A stretch of DNA of 44,813 nucleotides from a virus (IMGVR_UViG_3300010413_000061:1-44813); one strand, 5' to 3'. Counted from the stretch's first letter, positions 34,107 through 42,976 are shown. The notes: generated by a model from the sequence alone, not told the origin. Numbers and translations: made by a program.

Positions 34107-34137
34107 AAAAAAAGAGCGGGAGACACAAATCTCCCGC
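34107..34137 (-). terminator. Intrinsic terminator after major capsid gene
   Basis: An 8-bp stem GCGGGAGA/TCTCCCGC with a six-base loop is followed by TCTTTTTTT on the minus strand. It closes the capsid unit. Confidence 0.95.
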
Positions 34138-34160
34138 CCTTAAATTGATTGAATGCTGTC

Positions 34161-35213
34161 CTAGAAGCTGCCGAGAATTACCCGACGACCATCCAAAACA
34201 CCGAATCCATGTTCCTGCCAGCCGTAGAAACCCTGTCGGCGTCTACGGTGAAGTGTCTCGTCTTCGAAGATCGACAGTCGTTCCTTGACAGGCATAACGA
34301 ACGAGTCGTTTTCCTGTAGGTCAAGGCCGACAACGATTTCCTCGTCCGAAGCACCCATTGACAAACTTAGTGAGTCAAAGAAATCCTGGAATTCCTGTCC
34401 CACGCCTAGTTCTGTCAACTGATGGAATCTGACCCCATAGAAGCCTGATAGTGGAGCAGTCGGATCAGTATTGCCCTGTGGATCTGTCGCTAGGAAAATG
34501 GCCCGCAATGTTGCCTCGTCAATACCATCGTTTGCCGCGTCCCAATCACGCATATCCTCGAAAGCCTCTGGACTCAAAAACAGGTCTGTAAGCTGACCAC
34601 GAGACTGTGTGGCACTGTTACCGCCCGCAAGACGAGTCATTGTGGTCTTCATGAGACTAACAAGACGCTTCGTAAACTGACCAGCGCTTGCATTGGCATC
34701 GAAGACCATTGGAGCACCACCAGCATAGTCGGTTCGACCAGCACCAGCAGCTATAATCGCTTGCCATCCATCCGTATTCATCTTACGGACAAAGCCAGCC
34801 TCAAGAACCTCCATGGCGCGTGCCACAATGTTCCATCGAGCCTGACGAGCATATTTGATTGGCCAGTCGATTGCGTTGGCTATATCATAGGTTCCAACCG
34901 TTACGGTGTCCCCGACGACTGCTCGTGTCGGAATAGCACCTTCTGACGGAACAACGTAGGCGATATAATTGTCAACGTTGTCGCCAGTGAAAAAGTCGAT
35001 TGGATACTCAGCCGTAGCACTTGGATCGAGGACTTCGGGGGAGAAAATACCCGCGAGAATATCTCCATTCAAAAGTGCGGATCGTAGTGGAATCTGAAGT
35101 GCTTGCGCAAGAGCGCGCATGGCATCTCGTGCCACTGAAATATCAGTCGATGCAGTTCTTTTCAGAAGATCGATCTGATCCTGTGTTGGTTCTACAATCT
35201 TTCTATTCTTCAT
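34161..35213 (-). CDS. Major capsid protein
   Basis: 350 residues, acidic and soluble. A helical N-arm ([20 protein letters not shown]) leads to [16 protein letters not shown], and the body has the alternating pattern of HK97-fold capsid proteins, including [20 protein letters not shown] and an E-loop-like region. The C-terminus holds [19 protein letters not shown]-type strands ending in the [15 protein letters not shown] segment. It follows the protease/scaffold and decoration genes, has a strong terminator directly downstream, and is the expected size. Codon use is more GC-rich than its neighbours, consistent with high expression. The fold assignment is by pattern and order. Confidence 0.85.
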
Positions 35214-35227
35214 CCTCTTTCACCCCC

Positions 35228-35698
35228 TTAAATGTCAATAAAGACCTTAGCAAAACCGTCTGCATCCACCGTGGTCTCAAAGCGACCAATAGCTGGAGCC
35301 GCAGTTGCCTGAGTCGTACTAATCAGACCACTTGCTCCTAGGTATGCAGTACCTCCAACGGCTGGCGTACCAGTAATCTGGTCCGTAACCAGCCAACCCT
35401 TCCGCACCAGTGTCACCTTTTCGCCTGGGCGAACCTCTAGACTATCGAAGTTCTTGTAGTCCCTGGTTGTGCTGAGCGGAGGATTGACATCCTGCAACAG
35501 CACACCCTTCGGAACAGCACCAGAAGGATCGACCGCATACGAAACCACGTTTCCGCTGGCATCCATAGCTACGCCGGAACCAGACGAAACAACACTCGCA
35601 ACACCGCCCTTTTCTTTGGTGTTTTGTGTGCCATCGTTGATCCAATAGTTTGCAATATCGACAAATTCATTGTAACCGCGATCTGGCTTTAGAGCCAT
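35228..35698 (-). CDS. Capsid decoration/stabilising protein candidate
   Basis: 156 residues, Gly/Ser/Thr/Val-rich and beta-structured. It has MALKPDRGYNEF, then VAMDASGNVVSYAVDP, GVLLQDVNPPLS, and a C-terminal beta domain with VTLVRKGWLVTDQI and AYLGASGLIST. Such a protein directly before the major capsid gene is typical of a head decoration or vertex-stabilising protein. The ATG lies two bases after the scaffold stop. No enzymatic motif is seen. The role is inferred from position and composition. Confidence 0.7.
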   Translation of the reverse strand: MALKPDRGYNEFVDIANYWINDGTQNTKEKGGVASVVSSGSGVAMDASGNVVSYAVDPSGAVPKGVLLQDVNPPLSTTRDYKNFDSLEVRPGEKVTLVRKGWLVTDQITGTPAVGGTAYLGASGLISTTQATAAPAIGRFETTVDADGFAKVFIDI

Positions 35699-35700
35699 GC

Positions 35701-36345
35701 TTACTCACCTCCCTCAGTTTCTGTATGTCTACCACGAGTCAAGACATGAGCTAGCGCACGAGCAGTCTCTTTTTCAGAGTCTTCTGCATCAGCGTTACCG
35801 GTAATCTCAACTTCCTCTTCAACCTCAACGTCATCCAGAACCTTAGTAGCTTCTGAAGTTTCCTTGTTGTCGTTATCGTTATCTTCCGACTGATTTGTTT
35901 CCTGTGCAGCACTATTTCCCGCATATTTTAGAACAATCTCGAAGGTCTCGGGAGACATTTCTGCCAATTCAGCCAATGCACTTTCCTCGTCCTTGATCTC
36001 TTTTAGTTCCGCAAGCTTAGCCATTCTCTCTTTGGCCATAGCAAGCTTGTTGATTGCTTCAAGTTCTGCCTTTGCCTTGTTGGCTTCAGCAACTGTCTCG
36101 TCAAGCTTCTTCTGAAGCCCGACCTTCTCGTCCTGAACAGCCTTGATTGTCTCCTTGGTTCCATCCAATTCTTTGGTTAGTTCGTCGATCTTTGCTTGGG
36201 CGGCACTGATCTTAGTCTCAAAATCCTGTGCCACTAGATCGTCCAACTTCTGCTTTACCTCGTTATGTTCGGCCTGAACTTTTTCCAAAGCAGCCTTGGC
36301 TTCATCTCTTTCAGCAATAATTGCTTCAATTTCCTTTTGATCCAT
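35701..36345 (-). CDS. Nested in-frame scaffold protein
   Basis: Inside the protease gene, Met275 is preceded by AAGGGAGGTG with ten bases between GGAGG and the ATG. It is among the best Shine-Dalgarno sites of the window and is placed at the border between the globular protease part and the coiled coil. Translation from it would give a 214-residue scaffold (MDQKEIEAIIAERDEAKAA onward). That is the arrangement of lambda C/Nu3, where the scaffold is also a nested 3' in-frame product. The product is a long Glu/Lys/Ala coiled coil with an acidic disordered tail and a basic C-terminus, as scaffolds have. Confidence 0.65.
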   Translation of the reverse strand: MDQKEIEAIIAERDEAKAALEKVQAEHNEVKQKLDDLVAQDFETKISAAQAKIDELTKELDGTKETIKAVQDEKVGLQKKLDETVAEANKAKAELEAINKLAMAKERMAKLAELKEIKDEESALAELAEMSPETFEIVLKYAGNSAAQETNQSEDNDNDNKETSEATKVLDDVEVEEEVEITGNADAEDSEKETARALAHVLTRGRHTETEGGE

Positions 36346-37167
36346 GCTGTTTACACCTCCCTTCGAGATATCTGTCAACGAAACATCGTTCTCAAACACA
36401 TTAGAGGCAGCAACTTTTGAAGCAGCCACCTTTATAACAGACTCAGGATTGGCTGGTTCAGATACAAAACCTTGACCACCAAAAACCAAATCCTTCAACA
36501 CTCTACCAACTCTATACCCATTATATTCACCAGAACCGCGATAAATTCTCAAATGTTTTGTCAAAAAAGCAGTCGATTCATCGCGTTCGACTATCTTGGT
36601 TTCTCCTGTTTCTGGGTCTAGAAAACCATAAGCAAAATCTGGGAACAAACACTCCATAGAAACAAACATGTCTCCGCTTTTTGCTTTTTCAAGAATATCT
36701 TTGACAAGTGTTTCTCTTTCCATCAACGCCTTGTATAATACACCTGCTACTTCGATGTCAAAATCTTTTGGTATTTCGTCGCCTTCACCAAGAACTATTT
36801 CATGACCAAATTTATCAACTGCTTGGCTTTTTACTATGTGACCTAGAATAATATTGCCATCATGCATATAGTTCATTGGTTTGTGTATAGCTGTGCTTCT
36901 GGCTTTCCATAATTCGGAAGGGGTAAATATGTCGTCATTCAGATTCCATCCAGCGCTAGCAAGTATCGAAACTATAAGTGCTAGATCGGGTTGGTCCTGA
37001 CCGATCAAATCTTCAACGGTCGATACATTTGCCGACATAGACTTGAGAGACGCTATCATTTTATCGAAATTAGATAGAGATGCATGCTTGATATGTGCGA
37101 CAACACGAGTGGTGCCACAAATATTGTCGGCCAAACCATCTTTTCTCTCAGCGTCGTAAATACGCAC
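35701..37167 (-). CDS. Prohead protease fused to scaffold
   Basis: 488 residues, starting at a GTG with GGAGG six bases upstream. Residues 1 to about 260 form a protease-type domain with HKPMNYMHDGNIILGHIV (about 94-112) and FVSMECLFPDFAYGF (about 170), which fits the His and Ser regions of phage head-maturation proteases. Residues about 275-400 are a continuous coiled coil and the end is acidic with a basic tip. This is the layout of a protease-scaffold fusion. It follows a GTGTATAAA element 20 bases upstream and precedes decoration and capsid genes. The catalytic assignment is by motif only. Confidence 0.78.
   Translation of the reverse strand: MRIYDAERKDGLADNICGTTRVVAHIKHASLSNFDKMIASLKSMSANVSTVEDLIGQDQPDLALIVSILASAGWNLNDDIFTPSELWKARSTAIHKPMNYMHDGNIILGHIVKSQAVDKFGHEIVLGEGDEIPKDFDIEVAGVLYKALMERETLVKDILEKAKSGDMFVSMECLFPDFAYGFLDPETGETKIVERDESTAFLTKHLRIYRGSGEYNGYRVGRVLKDLVFGGQGFVSEPANPESVIKVAASKVAASNVFENDVSLTDISKGGVNSMDQKEIEAIIAERDEAKAALEKVQAEHNEVKQKLDDLVAQDFETKISAAQAKIDELTKELDGTKETIKAVQDEKVGLQKKLDETVAEANKAKAELEAINKLAMAKERMAKLAELKEIKDEESALAELAEMSPETFEIVLKYAGNSAAQETNQSEDNDNDNKETSEATKVLDDVEVEEEVEITGNADAEDSEKETARALAHVLTRGRHTETEGGE
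36354..36361 (-). promoter_or_regulatory. Strong internal Shine-Dalgarno inside protease gene
   Basis: GGGAGGTG on the minus strand, with GGAGG ten bases before the in-frame ATG of the nested scaffold. It also encodes a GGV segment of the protease reading frame. Confidence 0.7.
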
Positions 37168-37186
37168 TTAAACCCTCCGTTAATGA

Positions 37187-37195
37187 TTTATACAC
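37187..37195 (-). promoter_or_regulatory. Late-promoter-like GTGTATAAA before protease gene
   Basis: Here TTTTTGTGTATAAATC, the copy closest to the T4 late box TATAAATA. It lies 20 bases before the GTG start in a 68-base, very AT-rich gap. Confidence 0.55.
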
Positions 37196-37231
37196 AAAAA
37201 ATATTTGAAAAGTAGTAATTTAAGACTTTTC
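37195..37231 (-). terminator. Weak AT-rich terminator candidate
   Basis: Minus-strand stem GAAAAGT/ACTTTTC with an 11-base loop is followed by AAATATTTTTT and then the GTGTATAAA box. The stem is AT-rich, so termination would be weak at best. It repeats the hairpin-then-box pattern seen at 34.1 and 12.75 kb. Confidence 0.3.
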
Positions 37232-37235
37232 ATAA

Positions 37236-37571
37236 CTACTTATTCCGTCTTGATTGTATAAATTTCTCAATTGATGCCTGAACTTCTAAATTTACTGAAT
37301 TTTGACCATCTTGTGTAACTGTTCTTGACGCCATTCCTGCCTCGTTAGCCAAAGCCGAATCATCTTCTGGGTCTGGCAAGAAAAACTCGCGTCTTTCAGA
37401 AAGACCGTTTTCATTCTGTGTTTCGACGAGATAACTAAGGCCCAATTGTGGATCGCCATCCATGTCGATCCATTTATTAACACGAAAAGCCATTGCTGGA
37501 ACAATAACTCCATCAATAGTCATAACACTTTGTCTCGTTTTTGTGTCAATAGACACATTAACCATAGCCAT
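37236..37571 (-). CDS. Small head-region hypothetical protein
   Basis: 111 residues from the ATG with GGAGG eight bases upstream (MAMVNVSIDTKTRQ); an earlier ATG lies within the upstream gene. It is a compact beta-rich protein (DGVIVPAMAFRVNKWID, LGLSYLVETQNENGL) with a helical C-terminal segment ending QASIEKFIQSRRNK. No family is recognised. Its place between portal and protease suggests a minor head component or chaperone; this is inference. Confidence 0.6.
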   Translation of the reverse strand: MAMVNVSIDTKTRQSVMTIDGVIVPAMAFRVNKWIDMDGDPQLGLSYLVETQNENGLSERREFFLPDPEDDSALANEAGMASRTVTQDGQNSVNLEVQASIEKFIQSRRNK

Positions 37572-37575
37572 AATC

Positions 37576-37959
37576 TTATCCTCCAAGCATTTTTTGAATT
37601 TCGAACAAATCACCGGAACAAGCTTCTGATTTATGTGTTTTTAGCAAAGCCCTTGCGTGTGCCTCCAAATGTTTCTTTGCCCGACTCCTAAATCCAGAAG
37701 CCGATTCTTTTGATGGTTTTACCTGATTAACCCTTGCTAAAGCATTGCGAAGATGTGGTATATCAACAGATCCGTTTTCTGTGGAACTCTTTGCATTTTT
37801 GCTGTGGTGTGGTAAATGTCTAAATTTTTGAAGCGTTTTTCCATTTTCGTCTTTTTCAGCACCGTGTTCAACTACAAACGAAGCATCTGGGAAGCTTCTG
37901 TCGCCAAATAGTGCTTGGCCAACATGATCTAAGGCTTCCAAAAAATCTTTCTTTTTCAT
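37576..37959 (-). CDS. Small phage head-region protein (DUF6582-like)
   Basis: 127 residues. The pattern RHLPHHSKNAK, then VDIPHLRNALARVNQVK and a following FRSRAKKHLEAHARAL helix matches a short domain I recall next to portal and prohead-protease genes (DUF6582-type: LPH, HLRNALARxNQ). The ATG overlaps the portal stop (ATGA). The function is unknown, probably structural or assembly-related. Confidence 0.68.
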   Translation of the reverse strand: MKKKDFLEALDHVGQALFGDRSFPDASFVVEHGAEKDENGKTLQKFRHLPHHSKNAKSSTENGSVDIPHLRNALARVNQVKPSKESASGFRSRAKKHLEAHARALLKTHKSEACSGDLFEIQKMLGG

Positions 37960-40133
37960 TTTTCACACCTAAGAACAGCCCACGTTGATGCAGCAAGAGA
38001 CCTTCTTTGTCTGGCGTTTGGTTGTCGTCCCAAAATTTCTGCGTGACGCACAAGCATATCGTTGAAGCTTTCATTGAAAATACCGACTATCTTGTCATAT
38101 TCAGATGAAGTTCTTTTGTAGATCAATTCCTGCGTCACTTTATCTTCCTGGTTAATAGCAGCGAGAATCGCAAATTTCATACCCTCTAATTCGTTCGTCT
38201 GGCCCTTTGTTAGAGCCCTCATGTTTTTCGCTTTGTGCTTTTCTAGATATAGAGGGTCTACTATTTTATCTATGTTCGACAATATTTCGTCTGCCATTAC
38301 TTTATACACTGACAGTGTTCTTTCTGTACGTCTGTCGCGAGGACCAGTTTCTCGTCTATTAGACGGTCGTCCAGGCTCGTTGTCTCCTACATCTCGTGAT
38401 TGATCGCCATTAGGGTTGTCGCCCCCGCCTCTGTCTAAAGATCCCTGTTTTAATTTTTGAAGCTCTACCTGAAATTGATGTTGTAGTTCTAGCTGTGTAA
38501 CTGATCTGTAGTACGGGTTTGTCTTTTCTAGAATCTTTGGATCTTTATCTCGTATCTTCTGTTCTTCTCTGATGCGCTGTAGTTCTGTCGCAAAATTTAA
38601 CCCAAAAATCTCATGGATAGCCTGATCCGAGACAATACCGCGATCAACCAGTTGTATCATCAGTTGTTTTTCAGCGGCTTCGTCTCGCAAAGACATTGTT
38701 TCAAAACTTATTGTTGGGACAGTTTTGAAACCCATAGCTTCTGCAACAAGAGCAAATTCGTTGTTCAACCACCGAATACAGCGAGATCTGACATATTCCA
38801 GTCTTTCGATCAGTGTTTTTAGCTGCACAAAAGCGGTTTCTGCGTTACGAGTAGCTAGATCGACACCACCAACAAGTGCTTCTGGGATGCCTAGCCCCTT
38901 CATGATGTCTCGGTTGACAGCCTTGTACTTTTCGTCTCCCAAAATTTTGTCTAGTGGTGGATATTCAACGACCATGTCGATCATCGAATCCCAAACTATG
39001 TCTTTTTGCCCACCACCAACGTTATACTGTAAAATATTTAATAGTCTATTAACTGCTGCTGGACTTGGAAGAATTTTTTCCTTGTGGTCCCCAAGTTTCC
39101 ATATTCTTGTGACGTTGATTACTCCGTCAAGTGCGGCTAGATCGGCAAGTTTCATTTTTTCTTTAAGCATTACGTCTTCTAAAATGCCGTATAAGAAAGG
39201 GGTACCCCAATCTTCCCAGTCGTCTTTTTTGTAATAGTCTACATATGTCTTTTCTGGATTGAGAGCTACCAGTTGATTAGCCCCAGTTCTGTTGTTTTGA
39301 GCAGCAACAACTATTTCTCGTGGCAGCTTTGCTATCCATTTTTTCTCGGCATTAGTTTTGGGGCTGCGTATAGCTTCTAGGATACATGAATCAATTTTGA
39401 TAGCTAGATCGTTTGCATTAAAGAACTTCCCCAGTGTTCCACCTATTTTTTCAAGTATAACTGGAGATATAAATGTATATCTCCATGGAATCTCACGTTT
39501 TTTGGTTTCCCTTCGTCGTTTTTTTACTACTTCCGGTTCTTCTGGAACTACGGCTTCTTCTAAAGACGTTAGACCAAGAACATTTATACACGAAGCCTCT
39601 GCTTGCAACATATCCTGCGCGGCTTTAGACATCTCTTTGGTCATAGATGGTGGCAAAATAGCGTTAAGCCGTCTAACAACCACATTACCGTCTCTGAGCA
39701 TAAGCTTCATGAAATCATGAGCACGACTAGCCAAATCTGTACGTTTTGCCCACGATCTATAAAATCGTTCATGTGATTTTATTGGGTGTTTGATTTCCAA
39801 CCCCTCTGCCGAAAAGTCAGACATGAGATCTACGATATTGCGAATCATTCCAACTTTTTTATACATAGCTTGGCATGTTGCTATAATGGCGGAATGACCT
39901 GTTGGAAGTTTTTGCTCTGGTCGTTCTTTGAGATAATCAGCTTTATTGTATCCAGATCTGGTACTAACTCTGTCTGCCACGGCGCGTTCCGCGTTGGTAA
40001 ATTTAGAAGGGTATTTTTGTTCACCAACGACAATTATGTCGTCTGGAAGAGTATGTTTGTGTAAATTAACGTTGTCTTCGCCAAAAGAAGTGTAGAGAGC
40101 CTCATTATTGGGTTCCTGGGGTTTTTTTGCCAT
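37956..40133 (-). CDS. Portal protein
   Basis: About 725 residues from the ATG (MAKKPQEP); a TTG nine bases upstream is less likely. The core around residues 340-480 has the portal features RIWKLGDHKEKILPSP, GGQKDIVWDSMIDMVVEYPP and DIMKGLGIPEALVGG, then a helix leading to the wing/stem (TAFVQLKTLIERLEYVRSR). The C-terminal third is polar with a Gly/Asp/Asn-rich linker (GGGDNPNGDQS) and a helical end. The portal forms the dodecameric ring at the packaging vertex. It follows the large terminase directly and is followed by head genes in the usual order. The GTGTATAAA element lies 43 bases upstream. Confidence 0.85.
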   Translation of the reverse strand: MAKKPQEPNNEALYTSFGEDNVNLHKHTLPDDIIVVGEQKYPSKFTNAERAVADRVSTRSGYNKADYLKERPEQKLPTGHSAIIATCQAMYKKVGMIRNIVDLMSDFSAEGLEIKHPIKSHERFYRSWAKRTDLASRAHDFMKLMLRDGNVVVRRLNAILPPSMTKEMSKAAQDMLQAEASCINVLGLTSLEEAVVPEEPEVVKKRRRETKKREIPWRYTFISPVILEKIGGTLGKFFNANDLAIKIDSCILEAIRSPKTNAEKKWIAKLPREIVVAAQNNRTGANQLVALNPEKTYVDYYKKDDWEDWGTPFLYGILEDVMLKEKMKLADLAALDGVINVTRIWKLGDHKEKILPSPAAVNRLLNILQYNVGGGQKDIVWDSMIDMVVEYPPLDKILGDEKYKAVNRDIMKGLGIPEALVGGVDLATRNAETAFVQLKTLIERLEYVRSRCIRWLNNEFALVAEAMGFKTVPTISFETMSLRDEAAEKQLMIQLVDRGIVSDQAIHEIFGLNFATELQRIREEQKIRDKDPKILEKTNPYYRSVTQLELQHQFQVELQKLKQGSLDRGGGDNPNGDQSRDVGDNEPGRPSNRRETGPRDRRTERTLSVYKVMADEILSNIDKIVDPLYLEKHKAKNMRALTKGQTNELEGMKFAILAAINQEDKVTQELIYKRTSSEYDKIVGIFNESFNDMLVRHAEILGRQPNARQRRSLAASTWAVLRCEK

Positions 40134-40175
40134 AGCGATCAATCCAATTGCAGTTCAACAACAGTCCAACAACTG

Positions 40176-40184
40176 TTTATACAC
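40176..40184 (-). promoter_or_regulatory. Late-promoter-like GTGTATAAA before portal gene
   Basis: Here GCGGTGTATAAACAG, in the gap between terminase stop and portal start. It is the first intergenic copy in transcription order, placed to drive the head genes apart from the terminase block. Confidence 0.55.
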
Positions 40185-40186
40185 CG

Positions 40187-42280
40187 CTAGAATCGATCAC
40201 CCTGTTGTGTAGCCCCATAATTTGTTGGATTTGGCCCTTTGTTTTGTAGAATTGCCGCTCCAGGGCCTCTATACATCTTGTCGGTTGGGTTTACATTTTT
40301 TACCTGATTGATATTGCCAGCAACGTCTTCGTAGTCGATTTCGGTACTGTATGAGACTTCATTGTCGTAAATATATTTGTGTGCAAGAAGAAGGCTTGTG
40401 TAGCGGTCTTTGCGCAGCCTTCCTTTTCTCGAACGCCCCTCTACGGCCCCAGGCATAACAACGGTAGGGGTATCAAACCGTTCTTTTCCAGTAGCCGTTT
40501 CTGTCATCTGAATAGTACAAAGTTCGTTTTTCATTTCTTCTATATTGGCTACGTTGTCTTCGTAGGTATCGAATGTTTTTTCAAGAGCCTTTTCTGCAAT
40601 TAGAGCAGCTTGCATTTTAACAGTGTCGAACGCTGGAAACAAAAGCCTTCGTGTCTCCATACTTTTATGCAGACAAACGTTAGCCTGGGCATTAAATTCC
40701 GTGCTTTGTTGGACTAAGTGAAGAATGTGTGGTCCGTCTGATTCTCCGTCTGTTTCCTTAGGATCTTCTGGGTCTATGACTTCATATATTGGAAAATCGT
40801 TCTTGCTTTGATCCAACAGCTTTTTGTTACGCAACATTTCTGATAATGGATATCCACCACCCTGGCTGTCCATTTCAATGCGTTCTGGCTTAAATAGCTT
40901 ACAGATATCTCTGATCTTAGAACAACAATAGGCATAATAATCGTCTTCTGTAACAAGTCCCATAGACTTTCGTTTTTTGAAAGAACTTTTGTTGACAGAC
41001 CAGCAGTATACAACTCGATAATGATTCATAAACACTTCGATAATCGTAATAGCTAAATTGTCACGTTCTGCTGCCGGGTCTATACCCATTACATACTTGT
41101 TCTTTTTTATCCCCTGCATCAGAGGGGTAAACACTACATCTCCATCAGAAGTTGATATAGGTCTTCCTGGAGCACACGTACACGATTCTATCAAACTCCT
41201 AGGAAAGAATCCATCGGAATCTTTTACAAAAACAGCACCATACTCCATTAGATATATGTTCTTTGGAAGCATAGCTTTTGCGTGAGCTAATTGTTTTGAA
41301 TCCAGTAGACCTTCCTGGACATGTGTGTGCGGTATTCGTATGATTGCATAATCCTTAGTGTCAAAGTCACTTGGAATCATATTTGGACCACCAAAGATTT
41401 CAGATACTTCTTCTGGATCTCCCTTGCTACGTATTATTCGTTTCCACATATTGAAGCGTTTTGCAAAATGATTAAACTCATAGTAAGCTGTTCCCGAATA
41501 GACAATCTGGTTGCCCTTCACTTTTTGAGAAGCTATATTCTTGAGCATATTTGTTGGAATGCCAACTTTTTGTAGTTTTCTCTGAACCGCTTTATGTCGT
41601 GCTTCTTCTACGGGAGTCTTGGTTGTAGCCGCAAAACCTCTAACAACAATGTCAAATATGTCTTCTGGTATAGATGCAAATTCGTCTGCGATGACAACAT
41701 TTGCTCTGAAACCCCTAATCTTTGTTCCATCGCCGAGAGGCAGAGCATATATAATACTTGCACCAATATTAAAGTAACACAGGTCGACGTTTTGTCGAGG
41801 ACCGGATTTTTTACCTCCACCTAAAATACTTCTGAGAATTGGCGAATTATTCCATATGTGTTCAACGTAATTAAATACAAGCTTGGCCTGTCTTAAGCCA
41901 GCACCTACTATTACTATCTTAGATCCCTGATCCAGCAGTGCTCTCAAAACAGCATAGACAGCGAGCATATAACTCTTGCTACCACCACGAGACGCTATCA
42001 ACATTGGGAAGGTTGTTTTCCACAATGTCTTGATGGTAGCCATTTGGAATGGAAACAGATCGACGTTCAACAACATCTTTGCTGTCCAGCCAATGTAATC
42101 AACATCAAGCATTTTGGAAACAACAAAACGATCTAGCGTTTGATTGCTATGTCTTACGTCGCTAAATATATGTCTGTCGATTTTCGGCAGTCTGTCTCTG
42201 TGTGGAAATAGATATCCAAGATCTTGTTCTTCTTTGTCGAATATGTGGTCAATATTGGTACCAGGAGCAAAATCAACCAC
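40187..42280 (-). CDS. terL: Terminase large subunit
   Basis: 697 residues from a GTG with an AGGTGG-type site just upstream, overlapping the nuclease gene by eight bases; a TTG 33 bases earlier is possible. The N-terminal ATPase has FPFQ, Walker A ASRGGSKSY and Walker B VVIADEFASI. The C-terminal part holds the RNase-H-like nuclease motifs YVMGIDPAAERDNLAITI and RIEMDSQGGGYPLSEML. A long helical linker joins them. The enzyme cuts concatemers and pumps DNA through the portal, whose gene follows. Length and motif order are typical for large terminases of tailed phages. Confidence 0.93.
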   Translation of the reverse strand: MVDFAPGTNIDHIFDKEEQDLGYLFPHRDRLPKIDRHIFSDVRHSNQTLDRFVVSKMLDVDYIGWTAKMLLNVDLFPFQMATIKTLWKTTFPMLIASRGGSKSYMLAVYAVLRALLDQGSKIVIVGAGLRQAKLVFNYVEHIWNNSPILRSILGGGKKSGPRQNVDLCYFNIGASIIYALPLGDGTKIRGFRANVVIADEFASIPEDIFDIVVRGFAATTKTPVEEARHKAVQRKLQKVGIPTNMLKNIASQKVKGNQIVYSGTAYYEFNHFAKRFNMWKRIIRSKGDPEEVSEIFGGPNMIPSDFDTKDYAIIRIPHTHVQEGLLDSKQLAHAKAMLPKNIYLMEYGAVFVKDSDGFFPRSLIESCTCAPGRPISTSDGDVVFTPLMQGIKKNKYVMGIDPAAERDNLAITIIEVFMNHYRVVYCWSVNKSSFKKRKSMGLVTEDDYYAYCCSKIRDICKLFKPERIEMDSQGGGYPLSEMLRNKKLLDQSKNDFPIYEVIDPEDPKETDGESDGPHILHLVQQSTEFNAQANVCLHKSMETRRLLFPAFDTVKMQAALIAEKALEKTFDTYEDNVANIEEMKNELCTIQMTETATGKERFDTPTVVMPGAVEGRSRKGRLRKDRYTSLLLAHKYIYDNEVSYSTEIDYEDVAGNINQVKNVNPTDKMYRGPGAAILQNKGPNPTNYGATQQGDRF

Positions 42281-42779
42281 TTTGCACCCACCTATCCCTT
42301 TCGAATCTAACAACTTCTTCGAATATTAGTCGCGCCATATACTTACCACAATCTCCAGCGGGAAGAATTTTGACACCATATTTGACACTAATAGACATGA
42401 GCCATTTGAACAAAGCCTTTCCTGGAACACCCTTGGTATATTGAGGTGGAGACAAACCAAGATGGTCACTTGTTATAGACGACTCGATGATTACATATGA
42501 ATGTCTGATAGAAGACATTCTCTCCATCTCATTTTCAAATCTCTGTCGGTCAGAATAGTTCGCCCAAAGTTCTACAAAACCATCTTTTCGTTCAAGACTT
42601 AAAATGTCTTCGTATCCACTAAGGCTGTAATCTCCGGTATCTAGTTTCTCGATAATGGTTCCGTCGCAATGCGGGGGATACTTTCTTTCTGGTGGATGTT
42701 TATCAAATGTCCATCCATGGCCATCTTTCTCTCTGGTGTCGCGAATAACAGTGTATCTCGGCATACAAAGCCTTGGCAT
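42273..42779 (-). CDS. ERCC4/XPF-type nuclease domain protein
   Basis: 168 residues from the ATG in a TAATG overlap; a second in-frame ATG 15 bases later also has a good site (AAGG). The catalytic pattern of ERCC4 nucleases is complete: RDTREKDG at 13-20, GDYSL at 49-53 and the ERK triad at 63-65. A helical second half follows (GKALFKWLMSISVKYGVKIL). Such nucleases cut branched DNA or flaps. Next to the terminase gene it may resolve branched replicative DNA before packaging, as other phage nucleases do; this role is inferred. There is no HhH domain or helicase domain. Confidence 0.88.
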   Translation of the reverse strand: MPRLCMPRYTVIRDTREKDGHGWTFDKHPPERKYPPHCDGTIIEKLDTGDYSLSGYEDILSLERKDGFVELWANYSDRQRFENEMERMSSIRHSYVIIESSITSDHLGLSPPQYTKGVPGKALFKWLMSISVKYGVKILPAGDCGKYMARLIFEEVVRFERDRWVQSG

Positions 42780-42976
42780 TATTCACCCCTACATTCATTA
42801 CCGTCTATCTTGTCTGCCTCAAGCATTTCAGACAGACAGCACTTCTTGTGTTTCTTGCCACTTCCACAAAAACACGGCCAATTTCTCTGCCATTTAACTC
42901 TCTTTCGTTTAATCGGTGGAAGTTTCAAGATAGGCTCTGTTCGCGCCAATTGTTCAACACTTGGTCGCTGGTTCAT
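42779..42976 (-). CDS. SEC-C zinc-motif peptide
   Basis: 65 residues. After a basic N-terminus it carries a full SEC-C zinc motif, WPCFCGSGKKHKKCC (C35, C37, C46, C47), the metal site at the end of SecA and of many small bacterial proteins. The start lies inside the end of the glycosyltransferase gene and the stop overlaps the nuclease ATG (TAATG). Small SEC-C peptides can bind other proteins or the ribosome. Being coupled to a nuclease and a glycosyltransferase, it may be a partner of either; this cannot be read from the sequence. Confidence 0.85.
   Translation of the reverse strand: MNQRPSVEQLARTEPILKLPPIKRKRVKWQRNWPCFCGSGKKHKKCCLSEMLEADKIDGNECRGE

Noticed and set aside
40143-40186. Terminator between terminase and portal genes
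   Set aside because: Only a weak, GC-poor partial inverted repeat and no T-run; the gap is better explained by the GTGTATAAA element.
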